Positions 57,484-64,000 of a DNA stretch of 64,000 nt are shown here, in pieces (positions within the stretch are counted from its first letter, which is position 1; every line of letters starts with the position of its first letter). A program made the position numbers and the translations under genes. The DNA is from Roseateles subflavus (GTDB lineage: Bacteria; Pseudomonadota; Gammaproteobacteria; Burkholderiales; Burkholderiaceae_C). The DNA lies in NCBI RefSeq assembly GCF_030285365.1, contig NZ_JASVDS010000002.1:124001-188000 (forward strand), read 5' to 3'. Below the pieces are notes generated by a model. The model did no database searches, was not told where the DNA came from, and saw only the letters and a program-made list of their open reading frames with translations.

Positions 57484-58070
57484 GGACCAGGAAAGACTTG
57501 CTGTGGGCGGTATGCCGTGCTGGAGGCTGCATGGCAGGCCTGGTTCTGGGGAGCTGGCTCACCGGCTGCGCCTCGACCACCACGCTGCGGCCCTTCAGCA
57601 CCGACGGCTGCTCGCTGTACCCCGACCGCTCGGCGAGCACCGGGCAGGACTGGTGTGCCTGCTGCGTCGCGCATGACCGGGCCTATTGGCGCGGCGGCAC
57701 GGAGGACGATCGCCGCCGGGCCGACGATGCCCTTCGCGCCTGCGTCCAGGCGCAGACCGGCGACGACGCCCGCGCCGCGCTGATGCACAGCGGCGTGCGC
57801 CTGGGCGGCAGTGCCCTGTGGCCGACCTGGTTCCGCTGGGGCTATGGCTGGGGCTACGGCCGCGCCTACCGCCCGCTGAGCCCGGCAGAGGCCGCCGAGG
57901 CGGACCGCCTGGAGGCCCAGTACGCCGCGGAGGTCGGCTTCGACCAGTGCCCGGGCCAGCCGCGCTCGACCCTTCTGCGCCCGCCCGCGGCCTCGTCCGT
58001 CGCGCCGACCTCCCCGCCGGCGTCCGCCCCATCCTCTGTCCCTGCGCCTGCATCCCATGAGCACCCCTGA
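57480..58070 (+). CDS. Lipoprotein with phospholipase A2-like CCxxHD motif
   Basis: A 196-residue protein with lipobox LTGC (about residue 29) and the segment DGCSLYPDRS...WCACCVAHDRAYWRGG. CCxxHDxxY is the calcium/histidine active-site signature of secreted phospholipase A2, though the rest of the protein is not typical. RWGYGWGYGRAYRPL follows, then a P/A/S-rich tail. A lipid-hydrolysing or lipid-binding envelope role is possible. It overlaps the next gene by 14 bp. Confidence 0.7.
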   Translation: MRTRKDLLWAVCRAGGCMAGLVLGSWLTGCASTTTLRPFSTDGCSLYPDRSASTGQDWCACCVAHDRAYWRGGTEDDRRRADDALRACVQAQTGDDARAALMHSGVRLGGSALWPTWFRWGYGWGYGRAYRPLSPAEAAEADRLEAQYAAEVGFDQCPGQPRSTLLRPPAASSVAPTSPPASAPSSVPAPASHEHP

Positions 58071-58386
58071 CACCGATTGGCTGATCCAGCGCACGCTGCA
58101 GGCCCGCACGGCCGAGGGAGCGTGCTTCGACCTGCACGTGGGCATCGGCTCACCGCAGCCGGCGTCGCCGGACTGGCGCTGCGCCGTGACGGTCGGCCCC
58201 TACCTGGAAGCGCCGGCCCACCTCGTGGGCATCGACGCCTGGCAGGCCTTGCAGCTGGCCCAGCAGCTGGCGTCGGACCTTCTCGCGGATTTCGTGGCGA
58301 AGGGCGGCGAGCTGGTCTGGGAGGGGGCGCCGCTCGACCCCGCCACGCTCTTCGTCCGGTCGGCCAGCGCCGCACCGGGCGCCTGA
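58057..58386 (+). CDS. DUF6968-like small protein
   Basis: A 109-residue soluble protein starting within the preceding gene. It has CFDLHVGIGSPQPA and VGIDAWQALQLAQQLASDLL, a beta hairpin plus helix layout recalling DUF6968. Function unknown; the family name is tentative. Confidence 0.6.
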   Translation: MSTPDTDWLIQRTLQARTAEGACFDLHVGIGSPQPASPDWRCAVTVGPYLEAPAHLVGIDAWQALQLAQQLASDLLADFVAKGGELVWEGAPLDPATLFVRSASAAPGA

Positions 58387-58399
58387 ACAGGAGACCCTC

Positions 58400-58840
58400 A
58401 TGCTGATCCACGGCAGCTGCCATTGCCAGAACCTGCGCTTCCGCCTGCACTGGCCGGACGACGCCCTGCCCATCCCCGCCCGCGCCTGCGGCTGCCGCTT
58501 CTGCCGCAAGCATGGGGGCGTCTGGACGGCGCATCCGGCGGCGCGGCTCGAGCTCGAGGTCAGCGATCCGGCCGCGGTCATCGCCTATGCCTTCGAGACC
58601 CGCACGGCGGACTTCCAGGTGTGCGCGCGCTGCGGCGCCGTGCCCTGGGTGGTCAGCGAGATCGACGGCCGCGCGTATGCCGTCGTCAGCGTGAATGCCT
58701 TCGATGACGTGGACGCCGCGCTGCTGCAGCGGGCCGAGGTCAGCTTCGAGGGCGAGGCACTGGCCGATCGGCTGCAGCGGCGCGCGACGCGCTGGATTCC
58801 GCTGGACCTGGCTCCCACCCTTGCGGAGGCCGCGCGATGA
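58400..58840 (+). CDS. GFA family protein
   Basis: A 146-residue protein with GSCHCQNLRFRL, CGCRFCRKHGG and CARCGAVPWV, the zinc pattern of the GFA family. It differs strongly from the GFA protein at 32387, so it is not a recent duplicate. GGAG lies 8 bp before the ATG. It overlaps the next gene by 4 bp. Confidence 0.88.
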   Translation: MLIHGSCHCQNLRFRLHWPDDALPIPARACGCRFCRKHGGVWTAHPAARLELEVSDPAAVIAYAFETRTADFQVCARCGAVPWVVSEIDGRAYAVVSVNAFDDVDAALLQRAEVSFEGEALADRLQRRATRWIPLDLAPTLAEAAR

Positions 58841-59055
58841 AGCCGCTGCCCCACACCCGCTGCCCGCTGTGCGGCGGCAGCAACCAGTGCCAGCCGGCGC
58901 TGACCGGCAGCTTCGAGGGCGACTGCTGGTGCCGCACCACGCCCGTCAGCCCCGAAGCCCTCGCGCGCGTGCCGCCCGAGCAGCGGGGGCAGGCCTGCCT
59001 GTGCCCGCGCTGCGCGCAGGGCCTCGCGCCGCAGACCCCGCGCACGCTGGGCTGA
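58837..59055 (+). CDS. Cysteine-rich CWC family protein
   Basis: A 72-residue protein with CPLCGGSNQC, GDCWCRTTPV and ACLCPRCAQG, the layout of cysteine-rich CWC proteins, probably metal-binding. Function unknown. It is coupled to the GFA gene. Confidence 0.87.
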   Translation: MKPLPHTRCPLCGGSNQCQPALTGSFEGDCWCRTTPVSPEALARVPPEQRGQACLCPRCAQGLAPQTPRTLG

Positions 59056-59158
59056 GCGGCCCGGCCTGCACAGCCGCTACCATGCGGCCCCGACGAGGCG
59101 CCGCGGCGTTCGGCACGTCTCGCATCCCTAGACATAACGCCCGAAGGAGGGTGATCTC

Positions 59159-59632
59159 TTGAAACTGCTGATTTGGCCCCTGCTGCTCGTGGCCGCCTGG
59201 ATCGGGCATGGCCGCCTGATGTTCACCGAGTCCCGGCTGATGCCGATGCTGTCGGCACATGCCGCGCAGGTCTATGCCGGCGACACCCGCGCCTGCGAGC
59301 TCTACACCGACGACGTCCAGGTCGAGATCCTCGCCGAGGACCGCCAGGGCCGCTGGGAAGTCGAGGGCGGCAAGGACGAGGTGTGCGGCTACCTGCGCAA
59401 GGCGGGGGCCGCCTTCGCGCTGCTCGACGCCAACATCCACACCGAGTTCAGCGAGGTCGCCCTGCAGCGCAAGGGCTTCCCCTGGACCGAGGCGACGCTC
59501 AACTACACCGAGACCGTCACGGTGCAGGCCGCCAAGCTGCCGGCCATGACCGTCGTCTCGCGCGACGAGCTGACCCTGGTGCGCACGCTCACGGGCGTGA
59601 AGATCCGGGTGATCCGCTCGCATTCCGAGTGA
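59159..59632 (+). CDS. Exported or membrane-anchored hypothetical protein, TTG start
   Basis: A 157-residue protein with an N-terminal hydrophobic segment (LLIWPLLLVAAWIGHG). The body has CELYTDDVQVEILAEDR, CGYLRKAGAAFALL and ATLNYTETVTVQAAK, a SnoaL/NTF2-like impression without firm support. The TTG at 59159 is favoured because GGAGG ends 8 bp upstream and no ATG precedes the hydrophobic segment. Confidence 0.65.
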   Translation: MKLLIWPLLLVAAWIGHGRLMFTESRLMPMLSAHAAQVYAGDTRACELYTDDVQVEILAEDRQGRWEVEGGKDEVCGYLRKAGAAFALLDANIHTEFSEVALQRKGFPWTEATLNYTETVTVQAAKLPAMTVVSRDELTLVRTLTGVKIRVIRSHSE

Positions 59633-59652
59633 GCCCGGAGCGTCGCCGCACC

Positions 59653-60471
59653 ATGCCCGCGTTGCTGACCGAGTTCTGGCACTTCACCCGCAAGGAGGCG
59701 CAGGCCTGCCTGTTCGCGGGGCTCTTCTTCCTGGCCGTCTTCCTGGTGCCGCGCGCCGGCGTGCTCGGGCTCCCGCGCTACGACGTGCTGCTGGTGATCG
59801 CGCTGGCGCTGCAGTGGATCCTGTGGCGTGCGGGCCTGGAGAGCCTGGACGAGATCAAGGCCATCACGGCCTTCCACCTGCTCGGGCTCGCGCTGGAGCT
59901 GTTCAAGACGTCCGCGGCCATCGGCTCGTGGAGCTACCCCGATCCCGCCTACACCAAGGTCTTCGGCGTGCCGCTGTTCTCGGGCTTCATGTACGCCGCC
60001 GTGGGCAGCTACATCATCCAGGCCTGGCGGCTCTTCGACCTGCGCATCCTGCACCATCCGCCCTACTGGATGGCCGGGCTGGTGGCGGGGGCGCTCTACC
60101 TGAACTTCTTCACGCAGCACTACATCGGCGACTGGCGCTGGTACCTCGCGGCCGGCGCACTGGGCCTCTACGCGCGCTCGACCGTCGTGTTCCGCCCCTG
60201 GCAGCGGGACCTGCGCATGCCACTGCCGCTGGCGCTGGTGCTGATCGGCTTCTTCATCTGGCTGGCCGAGAACCTGGGCACCTTCCTCGGCCTGTGGCGC
60301 TACCCGAACCAGCTGGGTGCCTGGGCTTCCGTGCACGTCAGCAAGTGGAGCGCCTGGAGTCTGCTGGTGCTGATGAGCTTCACGCTGGTGGCCCAGCTCA
60401 AGCACATCAAGGCGCGCATCCATGTGCCGGGCGATCCGGCCCCGGGCTGGCCGCAGGCCGTGCGCGACTGA
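59653..60471 (+). CDS. DUF817 family membrane protein
   Basis: A 272-residue protein with about eight hydrophobic helices and the DUF817 marks FKTSAAIGSWSYPDPAYTKV, GVPLFSGFMYAAVGSYI, FFTQHYIGDWRWYL and GLWRYPNQLGAW. Function unknown. The start was set at MPALLT; a GTG further upstream overlaps the previous gene end. Confidence 0.9.
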   Translation: MPALLTEFWHFTRKEAQACLFAGLFFLAVFLVPRAGVLGLPRYDVLLVIALALQWILWRAGLESLDEIKAITAFHLLGLALELFKTSAAIGSWSYPDPAYTKVFGVPLFSGFMYAAVGSYIIQAWRLFDLRILHHPPYWMAGLVAGALYLNFFTQHYIGDWRWYLAAGALGLYARSTVVFRPWQRDLRMPLPLALVLIGFFIWLAENLGTFLGLWRYPNQLGAWASVHVSKWSAWSLLVLMSFTLVAQLKHIKARIHVPGDPAPGWPQAVRD

Positions 60472-60480
60472 GCGCCCGCG

Positions 60481-61590
60481 CTAGCGCTGCTGCGCCCGCC
60501 AGGCCGCGGGCGAGGCGCCGAACCACAGCTTGAAGGCGTGGTTGAAGCTGCTCTGCTCGCTGAAGCCGAGCAGGAAGGCCACATCCGTCAAGGACAGCTC
60601 GGGCTGGCGCAGGTAGCGCCGGGCGAGCTCCTGCCGCACCTCGTCCAGCAGCTGGCTGAAGCTGTGGCCCGTGTCCGCCAGCCGCCGCTGCAGGCTGCGC
60701 GCGGAGAGCTGCCGGCTCTCGGCCAGCAGCGCCAGCGTGGCCCGGCCCTGCATGAGCTGGGCGGCGATGTCCTCGCGCAGCGCCTGCACCAGCGGCGGCT
60801 CCTGGGTCTCGCGCAGGCGGGCGCTGAGGCGCGCCTCGGCTGCCTGCGTGAGCGCGGGGAACATGCTCGCGTCGGCATTGGCCAGCGGCAGATCCAGCAG
60901 CGCGGCGGGAAAGCGGGCCTCGGTGACGGGCGCCCCGAACTCGACGGGCACGCCCAGCAGCCGGCTGTAGACCTCGCCCGTGGACGCGTCCGCGGGCACA
61001 TGGGCGAAACGCAGATGGCTCAGGGGCAGCTGGCGGCCCACCAGCCAGTGGCCGAAGCTGTGGATGCCCATCATCACGCTCTCCACCAGCTGGTCCGCGC
61101 CGGGGCGGTCCAGCCAGGGGCTGTGCCAGCGGTAGACGGCGGTGTCGCCCTCCACGCCCAGCTCGCTGCGGCCCAGGTCGTGGGCGAGGCCCTCGAAGCG
61201 CTGCGTCTGCACGAGCGCGGCGCGCACGTCCGGGCAGGCGCACAGCACGAGGCCGTAGCTGGCGAAGGTCGAGAGCTGCATGCGCCGGCCGACCTCCAGC
61301 CCGAAGCCGCGGTGGCCCAGCAGGCCCGCGGCCGCGTCCAGGAAGCGGATGTAGCGCTCCACCGGCAGCGCCTCCGGCAGCTGCAACGGGGCCGTGGCGA
61401 GGGCCGGCCAGTCGCAGGCCTGCGCCAGCACGCCGAGGTCCAGACCCAGCGACTGCGCCGTCTCCACCGCCGTGCGCGCATAGGCGCCCACCACCCGCGC
61501 CTGGGCGGCGGCGGGCAGTCGTTGCAGTGGATGGGCCTCGGGCAGGGCGGGAGTCGCCCCGGGCGCCGAGGCAGGCGGTCGGTCGGGCAT
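60481..61590 (-). CDS. AraC family regulator with arabinose-binding-like domain
   Basis: A 369-residue regulator. The N-terminal part (YIRFLDAAAGLLGHRGFGLE) matches the ArgR/OruR-type Arabinose_bd domain. The C-terminal double helix-turn-helix is ARSLQRRLADTGHSFSQLLD and LSLTDVAFLLGFSEQSSFNH. It lies directly downstream of, and reads the same way as, the kinase gene, so it may regulate that locus. Confidence 0.9.
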   Translation of the reverse strand: MPDRPPASAPGATPALPEAHPLQRLPAAAQARVVGAYARTAVETAQSLGLDLGVLAQACDWPALATAPLQLPEALPVERYIRFLDAAAGLLGHRGFGLEVGRRMQLSTFASYGLVLCACPDVRAALVQTQRFEGLAHDLGRSELGVEGDTAVYRWHSPWLDRPGADQLVESVMMGIHSFGHWLVGRQLPLSHLRFAHVPADASTGEVYSRLLGVPVEFGAPVTEARFPAALLDLPLANADASMFPALTQAAEARLSARLRETQEPPLVQALREDIAAQLMQGRATLALLAESRQLSARSLQRRLADTGHSFSQLLDEVRQELARRYLRQPELSLTDVAFLLGFSEQSSFNHAFKLWFGASPAAWRAQQR

Positions 61591-61641
61591 GGCCCGAAGT
61601 GTGCCGCAAGCGCGGTGCCCCCGGCGCGAGCCGGGCGGCGC

Positions 61642-63222
61642 TCAGTGCGGGCGCAGGATGTCCTGCAGCTCCGCGTACAGCGGCCGCAGTGGCTCGTACA
61701 TGCGCTTGTAGACGCGCTGGTAGAGCGCCTCGTAGCGCTCGGCGTGCGCCGGCACGGGCTCGAAGGTCTGTCCCAGCCGTGTCATGGCCGCCACGGCGCT
61801 GACATGGTCTCGGTGGAAGCCCAGGCCCACTGCGCCGGCGATGGCCGCGCCGAGGCCCGAGGTCTCGTAGGTGTGCGGGCGCGAGGTCGGCAGGTTGAAG
61901 ATGTCGGCCGTGAGCTGCAGCGCGGCGTCGGACTGCGAGCCGCCCCCCGACACGCGCAGGCTGCGGATCGTGGTGCCGCCGCGGCGCTGGATGCGTTCGG
62001 CGCCCTCGCGCAGCGCATAGGCCAGGCCCTCGAGGATGGCGCGGTAGAGGTGCGCCCGCGTGTGCACATCCGAGAAACCGATCACCGCGCCGCGCGCGTC
62101 CGGCCCCGGATGGCGGATGCCGGGCGTCCAGTAAGGCTGCAGCATCAGGCCCTCGCTGCCCGGCGGCACGGCGCGCACCAGCTGGTCGAAGAGCACCTCG
62201 GGCACCACGCCCTGCTCGCCGGCCGCCGCGCATTCGGGGTGGCCGAACTGCTCCTTGAACCAGCTGACCATCCAGTAGCCGCGGAAGATCTGCACCTCGG
62301 TGTTGTACTGGCCCGGCAGCAGCGCGGGGTAGGGCGGGATGAAGGGCAGTGCCTCGACATAGCGCGGCGTGGTGATGTCGATGGTGGCGGTGGTGCCATA
62401 GCTCAGCGCGCCCACGTCCGGTGCGATGGCCCCGGCGCCGACGATCTCGCAGGCCTTGTCCGCGGCGCCGGCGATCACCGGCAGGCCCTCGGGCAGCCCG
62501 CAGGCCGCCGCCGCCTCCCGCGTCAGGCCGCCGAGGGTGCTGCCCACGGGCAGCAGCTCCGGCATCTGCTCGCGCGTGGTGGCCAGCGCCTGCCATTTCC
62601 AGTCCCAGCTGGCGGCCCAGTCCTGGCGCTTGAAGTCGAAGGGCAGGTAGCCCACCTGGCAGGCCACGGAATCGGCAAAGCGACCGGTGAGCTTGTAGTT
62701 GAACCAGCCCGAGAGCAGCAGCAGCTTGTGCGTGCGCCGGGCGACCTCGGGCTCGTGCTCGGCGATCCAGTTGATCTCGGCCTCGCGGCTGAAGTAGTCG
62801 ATGGTGCCGTCCACCCGCGCCGCCTTGAAGGCCAGGCGCCACCAGGGCGCCACGGGGCGGGCCTTGCTCGCGCGGCGCTGGTCCAGCCAGATGATGAAGG
62901 GACGCAAGGCCTGACCCTGCGCATCGACGGGCACCAGCGTGCCGCGCTGGGTGGTGACCACCAGGCCCTTCACCGCGGACCTCAGATGGGCGTGCGTCTG
63001 CCACAGCCCCCGGCACACGCCGGCGGCGGCCTGCCAGAAGGCCTCGGCGTCGTGCTCCAGCCAGCCGTCCTGGTGGCTCACGTAGTCGTCCAGCGACTGC
63101 TGGCACTTGGCGAGCAGCCGGCCCTGCAGGTCGAAGAGCAGGGCACGCACGCTCTGCGTGCCGCAGTCCAGACTCAGGATCAGCTCATCCGGGCGGACGG
63201 GGGAGGGGGTCTCATCATTCAT
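61642..63222 (-). CDS. FGGY family carbohydrate kinase
   Basis: A 526-residue cytoplasmic kinase. N-terminal LILSLDCGTQSVRALLFDL binds phosphate, the middle has SYGTTATIDITTP, and VSGGGSQSDAALQLTADIFN is the C-terminal adenosine region. SGLGAAIAGAVGLGF closes the fold. The start overlaps the glpD stop by 4 bp, so its product probably feeds the dehydrogenase. The sequence is not a standard glycerol kinase, and substrates such as another polyol cannot be excluded. Confidence 0.87.
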   Translation of the reverse strand: MNDETPSPVRPDELILSLDCGTQSVRALLFDLQGRLLAKCQQSLDDYVSHQDGWLEHDAEAFWQAAAGVCRGLWQTHAHLRSAVKGLVVTTQRGTLVPVDAQGQALRPFIIWLDQRRASKARPVAPWWRLAFKAARVDGTIDYFSREAEINWIAEHEPEVARRTHKLLLLSGWFNYKLTGRFADSVACQVGYLPFDFKRQDWAASWDWKWQALATTREQMPELLPVGSTLGGLTREAAAACGLPEGLPVIAGAADKACEIVGAGAIAPDVGALSYGTTATIDITTPRYVEALPFIPPYPALLPGQYNTEVQIFRGYWMVSWFKEQFGHPECAAAGEQGVVPEVLFDQLVRAVPPGSEGLMLQPYWTPGIRHPGPDARGAVIGFSDVHTRAHLYRAILEGLAYALREGAERIQRRGGTTIRSLRVSGGGSQSDAALQLTADIFNLPTSRPHTYETSGLGAAIAGAVGLGFHRDHVSAVAAMTRLGQTFEPVPAHAERYEALYQRVYKRMYEPLRPLYAELQDILRPH

Positions 63223-64000
63223 GGGCGCCATTCTCTGGGAATCCCGTGGCAACGCAGCACGCGTTCGCGGTAGCGGTGACATTCGTCGTCCCAGCGTTCG
63301 TCGCTCCAGGCGAGCGTCTCCTGCACGAGGGGACGCAGCACGGGCAGCAGCGCCGCGCCGCCGTCGCGCAGCAGCAGGCCGATGCGGCTGCGGCGCAGCA
63401 GCAGGTCGTCCAGGTGCAGCACGGCCTCGTGGCGCAGGGCGTGGCGCAGCTCGGCCCAGCAGCACTCGGCATGCGGGATCTCGCGCAGCTCGCCGGGCGC
63501 GGCCTCGGCCAGCAGCGTCGCGGAGGCGTCGCCGTAGCGGGCCAGCAGGCGCTGCCGCAGCGGTGCGGGCAGCGCGTGGGTTGCGTGGACACTGGCGATG
63601 CCGGGGGCGCGCAGCAGCGCGGCATCGGCCTGCAGGCGCCGCAGGGCCGGCACGCGCGATTGCACCCGTCGCAGGGCCTGGATGGCGGAGGCGCGAAAGG
63701 TCGTGAGCTTGCCGCCGCTGACCGTCAGCAGCCCGCGCTCGTCGAGGATGAGGTGCTCGCGCGCCTCCTTCGACGGATCGCGGTGATCCCCCGAATCCAG
63801 CACGGGACGCACGCCGGAGTAGGTCGAGACGACGTCCTCGGCCTCGAGCGCCAGGCGGGGGAAGGCGGCCCGGGCCGCCTGCATCAGGTAGTCGAATTCC
63901 TCGGCCGTGATGCCCGGCTCCCGGTCCAGCGGATCGCGGTGGTCCAGGTCGGTCGTGCCGAGCAGGGTGCGGCCCTCCCAGGGCAGCGCGAACACCGGCC
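63219..64000 (-). CDS. glpD: FAD-dependent glycerol-3-phosphate dehydrogenase (5' end outside window)
   Basis: The C-terminal 260 or so residues of a membrane-associated flavoprotein oxidising glycerol-3-phosphate to dihydroxyacetone phosphate. Visible parts are FALPWEGRTLLGTTDLDHRD, VVSTYSGVRPVL, TVSGGKLTTFR and a helical C-terminal domain (HLDDLLLRRSRIGLLL). The reading frame continues past the window edge at 64000. It is coupled to the kinase gene. Confidence 0.9.
   Translation of the reverse strand, partial: PVFALPWEGRTLLGTTDLDHRDPLDREPGITAEEFDYLMQAARAAFPRLALEAEDVVSTYSGVRPVLDSGDHRDPSKEAREHLILDERGLLTVSGGKLTTFRASAIQALRRVQSRVPALRRLQADAALLRAPGIASVHATHALPAPLRQRLLARYGDASATLLAEAAPGELREIPHAECCWAELRHALRHEAVLHLDDLLLRRSRIGLLLRDGGAALLPVLRPLVQETLAWSDERWDDECHRYRERVLRCHGIPREWRP

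Overview
The window is high-GC (roughly 70 percent by eye) bacterial chromosome with dense genes, many ATGA start/stop overlaps and several GTG or TTG starts. Gene content (class II ribonucleotide reductase, PEP-CTERM protein, TAXI-type binding protein, NnrS, DUF1134, HAE1-type RND pump, cassette array with its own integrase) points to a betaproteobacterium of the order Burkholderiales, probably from the Roseateles/Mitsuaria/Leptothrix side. That placement is inference from gene families; no rRNA or tRNA gene was seen.

Layout. 1-8.3 kb: two-component system (kinase cut by the window edge), DUF883 / holin-like / YqjK-like envelope proteins, a REC-GGDEF-EAL c-di-GMP protein and a YgiQ radical-SAM protein. 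8.4-15.4 kb: a TetR repressor divergent from a complete tripartite RND efflux operon, with a near-perfect AcrR-type operator between them. 15.5-18.0 kb: a compact microviridin-like graspetide (omega-ester RiPP) locus. An 84-residue precursor carries the PFFARFLE leader motif and two copies of a TLKYPSDGDD core, followed by two ATP-grasp ligases resembling MvdC/MdnB and MvdD/MdnC. 18.1-23.9 kb: a chromosomal integron reading leftwards, with an intI-type integrase broken by one frameshift, a textbook LexA box, an attI region and eight lower-GC cassettes separated by recognisable attC sites. One cassette encodes a 42-residue zinc-ribbon microprotein. The array ends in a truncated attC and lies between two copies of a terminator-bearing repeat.

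24-38 kb: cold-shock protein, NnrS, TonB-dependent receptor, molybdopterin oxidoreductase, alpha/beta hydrolase, GFA, PilZ and DUF1134 proteins, and adenosylcobalamin-dependent ribonucleotide reductase. 38-46.8 kb: mostly secreted or membrane proteins of unknown role (one frameshifted at a G8 run), a PEP-CTERM protein, and a TetR gene divergent from a two-fasciclin lipoprotein with a perfect 11-bp palindrome between them. 46.9-54.9 kb: leucine-type and TAXI-type binding proteins, an Asp-box protein, a TetR/oxidoreductase pair, an SDR with paired operators and a three-repeat DUF3395 protein. 55-60.5 kb: a run of small co-directional genes. 60.5-64 kb: AraC regulator, FGGY kinase and the 3' part of glpD.

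The most notable system is the two-core graspetide locus beside a decayed, SOS-box-bearing integron.
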